A DNA stretch of 64,000 nucleotides from Chamaecyparis obtusa (Eukaryota; Streptophyta; Pinopsida; Cupressales; Cupressaceae). How positions within the stretch are numbered: position 1 is the first letter of the stretch; every line of letters begins with the position of its first letter. Under the pieces are notes generated by a model, which saw nothing but the letters and a program-made list of their open reading frames with translations, did not search any database and had not been told where the DNA came from. The DNA lies in NCBI GenBank assembly GCA_027943335.1, contig BSBK01000760.1, positions 1,015,001-1,079,000 on the forward strand. Reading direction: 5' to 3'. Below are positions 33,720-45,282 of this stretch, in pieces. The position numbers were made by a program, and so were the translations under genes.

Positions 33720-36700
33720 TGATGAAGGGTGCTCCCCTTAATACCACAAACACATAACAGAAATAGAGAAACAACAACAATATGCAAGAATAGAAAATGG
33801 GCTTCTTATTATCTCCACAAATGTGGAATTACAAACTTTCAGAATTACAATATGCAAAGCCACATGGGCATTCCCTTACAATATTCTGTAGGACAAAGCC
33901 TCGAATCAATACCCGGATCCACTACCCAGAACTGTCCCGAACTGCTCCTAACTGCCTAAGACAACACTACAACCTTCCTTATATAGGCAATTTTCCACCA
34001 CCTAGGAAGGTTCCAAAATTTTAGCCAATAAGGCCGACCAAAATTAGAATTATTTTATTTTACAATTTATTACATCAGAGTCAGCTCAAAAAAACTTTTG
34101 AAACCCGAACATAAATTTTGAAGAAAATTTATTTTCCACCATTTCAAGTGGCCCAACTTCTGGAGACCATAAGTCATCACCCGTTGACCCGATTGACAAT
34201 TATGACCTCAATTCGGAAAGGGCACGAGGAGCTCTACAACACTTAAATTAAGCTAGCTTCATTCAACCAAATTTTCAACCTCATCTGAGGCCACTAAAGC
34301 CTTCAAAACTGAGTTTGAAGTTTCTGTACCCTACTGCCAATATCAAAAATCTTCAATATCTACAAAGCTAGACTTGATTTGTCAATGAAACTTTACTGGC
34401 AGGCTGATATGGCCAAAATGAACCTCCAGGGAAGAAAATAGACCATTCTAAGCATGAACGGAAAACTTAGTAAATGTTAGCACCCTAAAAAATTTCATGG
34501 TTGTGCAGGTCTTCCCTTGGTCTCTGGAGTCTCTTTCCTGGTCTCTGGCCCTGAAACCCTTGTCTAATTTTCAAATAACTAGCTGTTGGGTACAAAAATT
34601 CAAAATATAACCTAACTTTACCCTGGCCTTGTTATTTTTTCGTGTTACTTTTTCAGGCCACTTAAAACCTTTTACTACATGTGCTAATAAATGAAGACCT
34701 TTTCATCTTTGTGGTTAGGTTTTTCCATGTCGGGCGGGGTCCCTTTAATATTTCCAAAGTCCTAAGCCCCTGCGCCATTAATTTTTCCTAAGTCTTCAGG
34801 CCTTAAAATTTGTGGCTATCGCTTGTTCACAAGACTGTTTGGTGTCAGAGGTCTCTGACATGCGAATTTGCGACCGTGTGCCATCTGTCCCGGCGGGCCC
34901 TATCTTCCTTCCTTGTTGACTTGCTAACGAGTGAGTAGAATCAACGATCATCGCTATACCGCTGAGGGAAGATGTGTGGGTTTTAACATAATGCTTTAAC
35001 GATGGCCATCTGATGCGTTCCCTAAAGAAGGTTCAATGTGGGTCCATTGCCATGTCACACCACCGTGGATCTTGCTCATTGGTTGTGTCAGTATACATGT
35101 GGATGTTGTCAAATGACTGTGCAAATGGATATCAAGTGGGACCTGTGTTAGACTTGAGTTATTTGGCATCTTCTTATTGGTTGGTGTGTTGCTAAAAAGG
35201 ATCCTGTCAGTGGGGCCTGAAGTAAAGGCTTTTCAATCTAAGGTCGGCGCATGATCTCAAGGAATATTCCTAACCCATGAGATCATGTGCCATCCATTGA
35301 TTTTGAATATTACTTGGATGTGTCAGTGGGACCTGGTTGCTGGTGTATCTATTAGTAGGACCTGACATCTGCAGAAGATCTACGGGTGTCGTGTGATCGC
35401 ATGGAATCTTTTCAGGCCATGCGATCATGCGACGACCGTTTGATTTAAGGTTTATAATTTGTGGGACCTATGTTAGACGTAGCAGATTAGGCATGTTCTC
35501 ATTGGTTGACATGAGTCTGATGTGGCGTGTGTCAGAGGTCTAAGGAATGAAGGAAAAGTCAGAGGTCTGCCTAACGATTTTCGCAACATGGTAGCTTGTG
35601 ATTCATTGAAATGGCTTATGCAGTAGGGTGGGGTCAAGTTGTCAGTCACTTGAAGATCTCGTGGTTGTCGCATGATCGCAAGGAATATTCTTCCCCTTCG
35701 TGATCATGTGACAGCTATCGATTTGGAATCTAACGTAAAGGCTGTCAGTGGGTCCAATGCCAAGTCATGTTGATTTGGTGGTTTTCGATTGGTCAACGGG
35801 GTAATGAGCTAGATGTTGTCAGTGGGGCTGCAGTTCTCAAAGGAGTAAGGTGTCTGCAGGTCCATGAAGATCGTGTGGTTGTCACTATACCGCTGAGGTG
35901 AGATGCTCGACTTTTAGCATTGCATTATAATGATGATTATTGATTTCATTTAAAGAAATACAAAGCGTAGGAAGCCCGGGAAAAGTAAAAAGATCTAATG
36001 GTGATGTTTTAAAGTTGATCAAAGTTTAAATGTTGACCATTGATTCTCTACTTGGCACCATAAAATAGCTATTTCTTCTAGGGTTTGAATTATGAGGGTT
36101 TTCCATGATAGGAAGGACTGAAATTGAATGCTTTTGTGGCCAGATTTGGTAGAATTGGTTTTGCCAACTATTGCAGAGTGGTCCAGGGTGTCTGATGATT
36201 AATTGCAGAAGGTTTGTACATTGAAAATGTAGGTAGTCACTTGCTCGAGGTATGTTGCAGGTGAGTAATCAGATTGTTTAGCATGGTAGATTCATGATCT
36301 CCGGTACAGTACTCTGAGATTCTTCATAAATTGAGATCATTCTTGGATCTGATTGTTCTAATTGCCTAGGTTTCCATCCCTGTAATAAATTTTTGATTGT
36401 TTCTAGTTGGTTTGGTGGGTGAAACCCTAACCCTAGTCACTCGAAGCTTGATGCATCCTCTTTGAGGATTCCAAGGTGACTAGGGGTATAAGTAGTTAAT
36501 TTTTTGATAGAGTAAGGGTTCTGTCCTGAGGTTCTATTCTAGATTTTAGTCAGTTCCAATGGTTATGATTGTATAAATATTTGAGGAAAGAGGAGCTGGA
36601 TTTTGGGTATGTTTCTTATCTTTGTGTTGCTTTGATTGTATATTGATCCTGAATATGTTAATGAGAATGCTATTGAGTTCCAATCTTACATTTGTGTATG

Positions 36701-37408
36701 TCTTCTTGTTTGGATTCTGAGCTCATATATGTTAGTATTACAAAGTGTATTAGCATATGGTTAACAAAGAGTATTGTGAAGACATCTCTGAGTTCCTAAC
36801 AAAGTTAGGATTAAAGTCTTCTAGACGAGTTCAGTGAGTTTACAACCATATAATAATTTGATGTCCTAGTGTTTGACGGAGAGGGGTAATAGGCAAAGCA
36901 CTTATCCTGAGCCCAAGATTGTTTGATTTAAGATCTTCAACTGATGTATGTAATTGGGTGACTCTTTGCCCTAGGTTAAGGCACTGGTCCATTCTCTGGA
37001 GGCATTTCATTGTCATCAACCACAGACACCCAAATTTAAATGATAATATCTTTCAGTCAATTAGTAAAGGACAGTTGTATATTTTTTTGAGACTCCTTTG
37101 GAGAAGTGAGTCAAGGGTACACCCGCCTGACCATTAAGGCTCAAATTGTAGAAGGATCTCATTGTTGATCCTTGTTAATTGGACCTCTTCCTTGTAGACT
37201 TTGGAATGGTGATAGAGTCAAAGTATCATTAAAGTTATCCATCAAAGTATAAATCTACAAGTTGAAGATCAAAGGGAAGAACCAACACTAAAAATAGTAA
37301 ATTTCCAAAAATAGAAGCTCTGCACAAGATAGCCCTTATTGAAAAGAAACCAAAAATATTTTTGGGTGATGCAAGATTGTTCTTACGCCCAGGATGCTCC
37401 TGCATCAA
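33720..37408 (-). mobile_element. Element F 3' LTR, split by solo LTR G
   Basis: The parts are 33720-34474 and 37288-37408. Together they equal the 870-bp LTR at 41027-41896, with its minus-strand TATA (CCTATATAAGG; plus near 33977-33987). Confidence 0.9.
34475..37287 (+). mobile_element. Solo LTR G, 2.8 kb, inside LTR of element F
   Basis: The ends are TGTTAGCACC (34475) and GAACCAACA (37287). The TSD is GTAAA/CTAAA (34470-34474, 37288-37292), with one mismatch. Comparison with the uninterrupted LTR at 41027-41896 confirms the insertion point. TATAAATA at 36572-36579 suggests the + orientation. It contains three diverged hairpin units (35247-35712) and the repeated word CTATACCGCTGAGG (34956 and 35884). 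No coding region is seen. The LTR is unusually long. Confidence 0.8.
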
Positions 37409-37542
37409 ACACCTGGGATAATTTGAGAAGTGAACCTGTCACGACTCAGGTGTGCAAAGGAAAACCAAGATGGTTAACCTCTTCCTTTGTCCGCCATGAT
37501 GAATCTTCAACAGGTCATCCTTTCCCTTTGACCAAATATTTT

Positions 37543-38478
37543 TCACGTCTCATTCCTTGTGCTTCTTCCAACACGACTATCTAGTATATCCTCAATCTCT
37601 TTAGTATCTGAACTAGTTGCTGGAATACTCCACTGTGCTGCTGTGATCTCATCTTCAACACCTCCTTCATGATACTCTATCAAATCTGAAATGTTAAACA
37701 CTAGTGAAATATTCAGCTCAGTAGGCAATTCTACATCATAGGCATTTCCTAAATCATGCTTCTTCAGTATCTTACATGGCCTAAACTTCTTCATTTTCAA
37801 CTTGTTATATGTACCAACCCAAAACCGCTCCTTCCACAAATGAACCATGACTTCATCTCCAACCTAAAATTCTTTATGCCTTCTTTTCTCATCTGCCTTA
37901 GCCTTATACTATGCATTCATCTTGGTAATGTGCTTTCTCACTTCCTCATGGATTTTCTTCAATTGTTCTACAAAATCCTCAGCTTCAGCACTACTTATCT
38001 CTCCTTCACCTATCTTCCTCAACTCAAATGCATTTCTGGGACTACTTCCATATACAATCTATGGATGATGTGATGAACTAAACTTCAAATTTGTCTTCAA
38101 CTCTTCACTTTCTGCTAGTGCTACCTTATTTGGCAAATTGGCTCTTGGAATCTAGTCCATCTAATGACTGATCTTTCTTACTAGTGGTAATCCATCAAGC
38201 ACATTATCGGATACAATAGCCTGAAACTCATTCAATAATTCTGCAACTTCTACAGGTACATCTTCTACTTCCTCTTTCTCAGCCTTTGGAATTAAGGTAA
38301 AACACATATGCTCATGCCACATACCATCTAAGAAATTTCCTCTATCAACAAAAGTTATTCTTGCATTACCACATACCTTTTCTTCTGTTTCCTTCAATGG
38401 TTTTAGCTTATGTCGCACTCCATCCTTTGTCAGGGAATAGGTATTTACATGACCATCATGTATAGCACATCTATCAAA
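37543..38478 (-). pseudogene. Element F pol remnant: integrase C-terminal region after a large deletion
   Basis: Read leftwards on the minus strand, the sequence after protease is SDNVLDGLPLVRKISH, then IPRANLPNK (start of a gypsy reverse transcriptase). It then jumps to SSHHP and IVYGSSPRN of integrase and on to VGDEVMVHLWKERFWVGTYN, KLKMKKFRPCKILKKHD and VFNISDLIEYHEG. Reverse transcriptase, RNase H and the integrase core (roughly 700 residues in full-length relatives) are missing. A second gap removes the usual stretch between HHPQ and IVYG. Stops occur at former Gln/Trp codons. The tail of this gypsy integrase type may aid target choice. Confidence 0.85.
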
Positions 38479-38946
38479 CTACCAAGGTCTACCCAAAAAC
38501 ATATGACATGCATCCATAGATATGATATCACATAGTACCTCATCTTGGTATCTGCTAATCTTGAACTTCATTAGGCACTGTTCACTGACCATGACCTTGT
38601 GGTCATCCTGTACCCAAGCAACCTGATATGGATGTGGATGTTTCTGCCTCTTGAGCTTCAAATTTGTCACCATCTCTTCTGACACCAAATTATCAGTACT
38701 GCCACTATCAATAATCACATCACAACACTTTCCCTCACACTTGCACTTGGTGCGAAACAGGCTCCTCCTTTGTTCAGGTTCATTCTCACCACTTAGTAGG
38801 ACTCTTCTGTTGATCAATGTTTCTCCTCTTTTAGCATCTTCAGAATTTGATGATTTGGCATCTTCATCTACATGTGCAACTTTGGCCTAGCCTTCATTCC
38901 TCCTATCCATCCTTCCTTGGCATTGAGGACAATCAAATTCCCTATG
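38479..38946 (-). pseudogene. Element F aspartic protease region
   Basis: On the minus strand a gypsy-type protease domain has the catalytic motif IIDSGSTDNLVS, with the C-terminal half ending HMFLGRPW (normally followed by Q; here TAG). Upstream residues HREFDCPQCQGR are the second half of the CCHC knuckle whose first half lies beyond solo LTR I (39816 onward). A Lys/Glu-rich linker precedes the protease. Confidence 0.88.
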
Positions 38947-39815
38947 TGTTAGGAATAAGGTGTCTCAACCTTGGATAATTCTTATTCTTATTATTTGTTT
39001 TGTAAATGTATTTTTTGCAAATAATGAAATTAAGTGTGGGTGTACATGTCTAGTTGGCATGTTGATGTGTCACTCTACTTGATGTGTTAGCATCTTGTGC
39101 ATAAGGAGATCATGACTAAAATGATCATGATGGATTCCTATGACGCGTAAGAACTATTTAAGGAATGTGCTATGATAGGTGTAAGAGCATCTTATGACTT
39201 GGGCCTATTTGGGCACCCAAGAAGAAGTGGTTGGTGTGTGTAAGAGAATATGTCAAAAATAGGTTGGTATGACAGATTCTCTTACACTTCTCTTGTGACT
39301 GTTATTTTTGGTGGATTCTATGACAAGCTATCATAGTCTATTCTAGGGATGGACGCCTATTCTTGGGATTGCATGTAATAGCTGTGTACATGTGGCTTTG
39401 TGCATGGGTCTTGGTGGTTGGATGCCAAACTCCTTTTTTGGGTATTTTTTGGGTCCTAAGGAATTTATATATATGATGCTACTTCTATTGGAGAGATATA
39501 AGTTTTACTAGTCTCTCATCTCCTGAAAGAACTTGCATTGCAAGTGTGTTGTAGTCTTTGTGTTGAAGATAATACATTATGCAGGTTTTGGAGGGGTGGG
39601 GTTGTTTTACCAAAAGCTTTTTCCCCACCGGCATATCTTTGTGTTTATGTGTTTCAATCTTCTCTATCTATTTTCTGTATGCATGGTATATGGCTGCAAT
39701 ATCTTTGTTAAAGTAGTTAATGAATTTGAAATTGTAAGGATTTAAAAGAATTTGCACAATACTTTCCTTTAGAGATTAGTGTAGGAAGTTGTTTCCGCAC
39801 CTGAGTTTCCTTACA
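38947..39815 (+). mobile_element. Solo LTR I inside the zinc knuckle of element F gag
   Basis: The ends are TGTTAGGAATAAGG (38947) and GTTTCCTTACA (39815). The exact TSD CTATG lies at 38942-38946 and 39816-39820. TATATATA at 39466-39473 suggests + orientation. Removing it with one TSD copy rejoins the knuckle CFHCGEEGH to REFDCPQ of the gag. Confidence 0.92.
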
Positions 39816-40807
39816 CTATGACCTTCTTCTCCACAGTGAAAACATGTTCCACGGAAGCCTCCTCTTCTAGGTCCTTGTCCTCTTCCTCTTCCTCTCTGAT
39901 CTCTATTATTCTAATCATGGAAATGATTGAAATTATCTCCTCTTTGATTCTGACTATTACTGGCCTCATCCTTCTTTTTTGGATCTTCATTTCGATCTCC
40001 ATATGACCATCCACCAGATCTTCCATCACAACCTCTTCTGCTTTGTCTACTCTCAAAGTTCTTGTTCAAATTTTCTTCTATTTTTAGGAAAAACTGGTAT
40101 GCCTCTTCAATACTGTTCATTCGAACCAGATTCAACTCCTCCTAAATGCTAGGCCTCAACCCATTAAGGTAACGGGCAACTTTCTCCTTATCAGCTTCCG
40201 CATGTCCTATTCTGATGAGGATTCAAGAGAACTCCTCTGTATACTCCTAAACAGATCTTCCTGCTTGTTTCAAACTTTGCATCTTCTTCAGTAGGTCAAG
40301 CTCATACTCAACAAGAATGAACTGCAGCTTCAATTTATCCACCATTCGATCCCATCTTGTGATTTTATCTTTCCCTCTTCTATTTCACTCCAATTTAATC
40401 TCTTGCCACTAGATCTTTGCATGAACTTTCAGTCTGGCCTTCACAAACTTGACCCAATTAGGATCCTTGATATCTTCATACTCAAAATATTCTTCACAGT
40501 CATTGATCCAGTCGATCAATTCCTCTGAGTTAAGTTTTTTGAAAAATGTTAGAACCTCAATCTTAGGTCTTTTCCTGATCTTTGAGATGGCTTGGAAAAG
40601 TCTTTCTTCTTCTTGATTCAAAACTTCAACTTCTCCTTCCTGATCAGAATTTCCTTCTCCCTCAGCTTCATTCTCACTTTCATCTTTGACATTAAGATTC
40701 ATTCCTCTACGAATCTCCTTTTGTAATGCTCGCACTTGTCTCTGGAGTTCCCTAACCTCAGGTGTTACAACACCAACTCTTCTGCCATGTTCCCTTCATG
40801 GAGGCAT
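39816..40807 (-). pseudogene. gag: Element F gag (broken)
   Basis: The minus-strand frame begins at ATG 40807 (MPP, then TGA) and runs without frameshift. It has an acidic N-terminus, then the gypsy Gag core ELIDWINDCEEYFEYE. The helix-rich region is broken by stops that fit Trp (KI*WQE) and Gln/Arg (SV*EYTEEFS*I). Then comes KEKVARYLNGLRPSI, a Gly/Arg-rich linker, and CFHCGEEGH at the zinc knuckle, where solo LTR I cuts in. Gag would coat the RNA; F is dead. Confidence 0.88.
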
Positions 40808-40827
40808 TTTTTTGCTTCTTGTTGAAA

Positions 40828-41000
40828 CCCTAACCACAGTCCTGGTGCAAACTGCCTCACATTCGATAATCTGTTTACATAGAAACCCTAACCCATAGTC
40901 CTGGTGCAAACTGACTCACAATCGGCAGTCTGTTTACACAGTACCCCTAACCCACAGTCCTGGTGCAAACTGCCTCACAATCAGCGATCTATTTACACAC
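40828..41000 (-). repeat. Threefold tandem repeat in element F leader
   Basis: Three units of about 59 bp start at 40828, 40886 and 40945, each with CCCTAACC, CAGTCCTGGTGCAAACTG or a close form, and a TTTACA tail. They lie between gag and the primer site, so in the RNA leader of the minus-strand element. Confidence 0.9.
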
Positions 41001-41013
41001 TCAGGAAATCCTT

Positions 41014-41024
41014 CTCTGATACCA
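41014..41024 (-). other. Primer-binding site of element F
   Basis: On the minus strand TGGTATCAGAG follows the LTR end CATCA after two bases (AG). This is the initiator Met tRNA type, with the same spacing as element H. Confidence 0.88.
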
Positions 41025-41026
41025 CT

Positions 41027-41896
41027 TGATGAAGGGTGCTCCCCTTAATACCACAAACACATAACAAAAATATAGAAACAACAACAATATGTAAGAACAA
41101 AAAATGGGCTTCTTATTATCTCCACAAATGCGGAATTACAAACTTTCAGAATTACAATATGCAAAGCCACATGGGCATTCCCTTACAATATTTTGTAGGA
41201 CAAAGCCTCGAATCAATACCCAGATCTACTACCCAGAACTATTCCAAACTGCTCCTAACTACCTAAGACAACACTACAGCCTTCCTTATATAGGCAATTT
41301 TCCACCACCTGGGAAGGTTCCAAAATTTTAGCCAATAAGGCCAACCAAACTTAGAATTATTTTATTTTACAATTTATTACATCAGAGTTGGCTCAAAACA
41401 ACTTTTGAAACCCGAACATAAATTTTGAAGAAAATTTATTTTCCACCATTTTAGGTGGCCCAACTTCCAGAGACCATAAGTTATCACCTGTTGACCCGAT
41501 TGACTATTATGACCCAAATTTGGAAAGGGCGTGAGGAGCTCTACTACACCTGAATCAAGCTAGCTTCATTTAGCTGAAGTTTTGACCTCATCCGAGGCCT
41601 CTAAAGCCTTCAAAACTAAGTTCAAAGTTTTTGTACCCTACAGCCAATACCGAAAATCTTCAATATATACAAAGCTAGACTTGATCTATCAATGAAACTT
41701 TACTGACAGGATGATATGACCAAAATGAACCTCTAGGGAAGAAAATAGACCATTTTGAGCATGAACGAAAAACTTATTAAAAATAGTAAATTTCCAAAAA
41801 TAGAAGCTCTGCACAAGATAGCCCTTATTGAAAAGAAACCAAAAATATTTTTGGGTGATGCAAGATTGCTCTTACACCTAGGATGCTCCTGCATCA
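41027..41896 (-). mobile_element. Element F 5' LTR, complete
   Basis: 870 bp. The minus-strand start is TGATGCAGGAGCATCC, with a TATATAAGG box (plus 41285-41294). The end TTCATCA joins the primer site. It is followed on the right by TSD CAAAC and the continuation of LTR E. Confidence 0.92.
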
Positions 41897-43158
41897 CAAA
41901 CCCCAAATGCAAGTGAAACTCAAAGACCAAGAATAATGTCAGAGTTGGATGTGTTTTGAAGTCTAATGGAAGAGGAGAGTAAATGCCATTAAAGACTATA
42001 GTCGATGACAGCCAGTGCCTCGGTTTCCTAAGTGCAACAACAACCACATATCCTATGCCATGTGGATATTCATAAATGGATTTTTGAATGCGGAGTTGGT
42101 CTTCTTGACCTTATTTTGTAATCAACAATACTTTAAACTTAGGTTTTTATATTTAAGTTTAAGTATATACTTGGTATTTTATTAGTGGGTTTTAAACTAA
42201 ATTATTTTTGTAAGTTAAGGTCCAATTTTATTGTAATTTGTTGATATTGTTTCAAAAAGATGTTTATTTTAGAATACCAACAATTAGGGTAGGATTGGAG
42301 GTATGTTTCTATGCTACTATTTAGGGTTTTGGGGCTATTTGGAGCTTAATTTTGTGAGCTATTTTAGGAGGCTAGATATAAGGCATAATTGATACTTGTG
42401 ACTTAGGACTAATTTGGAGTAATTTGGAGCAGTTTTGGGAGCTTTTTTAGGGGGCCTGGATTTTCGAATTCAGCCTTAGGAGGGTACATAAATGAGATTT
42501 TTTTTTAGTTTTAGTGGTTCAAAATTGTGGAGAAGAAGGCCCGGTGAGGACTTTCGTTCCATGGTCTCATTCTACATATGTTTTTGTAACCATTTTCAGT
42601 TGGGAAGGAAAATAAAGTAGGTTTCTCTATATTGCATTAATTTTCTAAGTTTTTGTCAATCCTATTCATCTTTTCTACATTTCAGTGTTGTATGTTTTGT
42701 GTAATCAAGTTAAGTGAGTTATCTTTGATTCTTTTTTTAGGTTATCAAAATCAAACCTTTTGCAGAATCTGTACGTTTGTTAGAAAATTTCATTATTTGT
42801 GTTGCTTACCCTAATAATGATTTTTAGTCAGCCTATATGTTGAATAGCGAATGTTAATACAAATCTCAATAATTTGTGTATTATGGATACTAGTTGGAAG
42901 TTTTCCTAACAAGTTTGGGTCAAGTTTTGGTGTATCACCCTCCATTTTCATTCAATTTTTAAAGCTTTTCTTTCTTCCCCTTTTCCCAATCAAAGTTCAG
43001 TCCAGGTGATATTCCAAATATAATAGGAACTGGCCTAGAATCAAGATATTCCTTATCAATCAGAGTGCACCCACAACTCAAGAAGGTTTCCATGTTAGCA
43101 TGAAATATCTGTGTACCCTAATGCCTGAGTTAGGGTGATATTTTAAGGCCTTAACAAT

Positions 43159-43180
43159 TTTTTGCACGCCCGGTGGGACT
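43159..43180 (+). other. Probable primer-binding region of element E
   Basis: TTTTTTGCACGCCCGGTGGGAC follows the LTR end by two or three bases. The layout recalls the GC-rich region after the LTR in gypsy Athila/Tat-type elements; the tRNA partner is not identified. Confidence 0.35.
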
Positions 43181-43370
43181 ATTCTTAAATGAATTGGTTG
43201 ACTTGCATTACATTTCTTGTTGATTTTGGTGTGCTATTAGCAAGTTTCAGACCTTAAAGAGGCCATTTTTTGTATATCTAGTGGTTCCGTGGAGGAAAGT
43301 CAATTGGTTTCATAAGATCAAGTGTTGATATGTTTTAAATTGTTTTACTTTCTGATTTCTAGTCTTTCAG

Positions 43371-44643
43371 ATGAGTAGAAATATCAAGTTTACAAGGAGG
43401 ATATGTCTATCTAGATGCACAATTTGCATGTTTTCCATCATTTCATGAGAATTTTATTCAAGAAGATCATTTTTAGTCATTTCAAGGTCAGCAATTACAA
43501 TATTCCTTAACTAAGCCTACACCTACTCAGCCTTTTCGCTATCCCACAAATGATAATGATTCACAAATTAGAGACACTACAGGTATGTTGCAGGATTTTC
43601 TCATGCAGATTGATGACATTAAGAAGTAGTGGGAATCTGAATTCCAACAAGAGCTAAAGATGCAATAAGAGGAGCTTGCCTATCAAGCCTATATTCATGA
43701 GCATGAGGCATTGGCTCAGCAGGAGGAAAGTAATAGGAAATATTTGATTGAGTAATTAAGGCGACATGAAGCCAACTTTGTAAGAGAGTTGGAAAAATAG
43801 AAGAAAGTTCATGAAAAGGAGGTTGAAGACTATAAAGAGCTGGTAAAGGCCATGTTCAATAGAGGAGTTGAATTTGAAGAAGTTTCCAAAAGAGGATCAA
43901 GGGCTTGAGAGGAGTTCCATGAGAAAGAGCTTTAGGATCACAAATAGAAGATAGAATTCCTGATTTCTACAACTCTAAAGTATAAAGAAGCCTATCAAAT
44001 ATAGCTTGAAAAGTATCTTTAGTTAGAGCACGAAAAGGAGAAAGTTGCAGCTAATAAGCGTGGTAATGAAGATAATGATCTTTCTAATGATTTTTATGTT
44101 GTTGAAGAAGAGGATCTTTTTTGGGATGAGCTTGAAGAATTTTTCTTACATCTTGATGACAAGCCAACATTTCCAAAAAGTACCCACAAGCTACAGGAGG
44201 TAGTCATTTCCAGCCAACATGAAGAAGTAACTCATTAGATTGAAGTGATTTTTTAGGAGCCAGAGTCTTTAAAAGAGAGCTCCAAGTTCATTATCTCACA
44301 TGGATGTCCTATTAGGAATTTGGAAAGAATGGAGGCTAGCAAAGAAGTGTCAGTTGAGTTGACACCTCAGCATGATTATCTATCAAAAGGTGAAGTTGAG
44401 AAATAATTAATGCAGCTTGCTGTCCCGTTTGATCAAATAAGTGAAGTCCTTTTCATCCTTCACAAAATGTTGTTGTTTGTTGACTTTCCTCACAATGATG
44501 GTGTTTTCAACCATCTGGACCAAGTAAGTGAGATCCTTGTCACACAAATGATCAAGTGTATCTCATATGTTCATCTCAAGTTGATTTTCCATAAGCATGT
44601 TGATTATTGTGAGTTAAAGAGGATGGGCAACTACTTTTCTTAG
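43371..44643 (+). pseudogene. Element E internal ORF: coiled-coil protein, broken
   Basis: One frame (from 43381, with a one-base indel after ATG 43371) runs to TAG-free SMGNYFS-type end at 44643. Stops (HF*SFQ, KK*WES, MQ*EEL, IE*LRR, EK*KKV, EL*DHK*KIE, QI*LEKYL*LEH, TH*IEV and others) nearly all fit lost Gln codons. The restored pattern is Glu/Lys/Gln-rich and helix-forming in its middle part (about 43620-44090), then acidic (VVEEEDLFWDELEEFF). I see no zinc knuckle, protease or polymerase. It may be a Gag-like or accessory protein of a non-autonomous element. The C-terminal part (44410-44643) is open. Confidence 0.7.
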
Positions 44644-45282
44644 TCTGTAAATGGTTTTGTTTGACCAAGCTTTAAGCTGGTTAAAGTAGGATAGTGTAGG
44701 TTTCATTTCCATAAGTGTTGTTAAGCACTAGGTGTCTTTAGGTTGCATGAGTCTTAGTTTAGCTACATTTTCATTTCAATAAATGTTGCATTCATATGTT
44801 TAAACTTTGTAACTCCATTTCCCAATGAATAGGGTCTGTACTTCATGTCTAGTAGGAAGACATCCAGTAGAAGTCACCAAAATTGTTACCCTAATTTCCA
44901 GCATGCAGGATGATGAACATAAATAGGAAAACATTGCATAAAGGAAAACCTATTCAACACTACTTTTCAGGTGAAGTAGGTAAACATTTTTCTATTGTAT
45001 TCATATTTATTGTTTATATTGTACTCTAAGTTTTGGTCATTTTCAAATTTTCAAATTCATAATTGATCAATTACATTGTGCATTCAAACTGAATGTAATA
45101 GACAATTGTTCTTTCATATTTCATCTTTCATGTCAAAACAAAGTATAAATGGTAGAATAGAAAACATGATAGAAGTATGAGTAGGGTCCCATGCATTTTC
45201 TTGATCATCTACATTTTAGGAGCTAGCTGGTTGCCTGTCTGGTCCTCAGGTCTACGGTCCATGTCTTCATCTCCTAGGGGTC

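Larger units (their letters stand above)
33720..41896 (-). mobile_element. Element F (Ty3/gypsy, deleted, minus strand)
   Basis: Both LTRs have the plus-strand ends TGATGAAGGGTGC...CTGCATCA, with exact TSD CAAAC (33715-33719 and 41897-41901). The unoccupied site is visible at about 54165-54185 in the other LTR of E. On the minus strand the order is 5' LTR (41896-41027), primer site, leader repeats, gag, protease, remnant of reverse transcriptase start, integrase C-terminus, 3' LTR (37408-33720). It contains solo LTRs G and I. Confidence 0.93.
31149..43156 (+). mobile_element. Element E (large-LTR derivative) 5' LTR, interrupted by gypsy element F
   Basis: It starts TGTTACCCTAATTT at 31149, inside the ORF of J, and ends ...AAGGCCTTAACA at 43156. 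Without F (33720-41896 and one CAAAC) it is about 3.8 kb. It aligns with 44884-55441 outside the nested elements. The left TSD is GTGCA (31144-31148); the right is GTGCC (55442-55446). It contains a zone of degenerate CCGAGTTC words (33125-33500). The orientation is set by the internal region and ORF to the right. Confidence 0.88.

Noticed and set aside
33729..34024. Short ORFs repeated at 41036-41331
   Set aside because: They lie in the two LTRs of element F on the strand opposite to the element. Similarity follows from LTR identity and no motif is present.
36421..36442. AAACCCTAACCCTA as interstitial telomere repeat
   Set aside because: Only two units, inside solo LTR G. Such telo-box words are common in plant promoters and LTRs.
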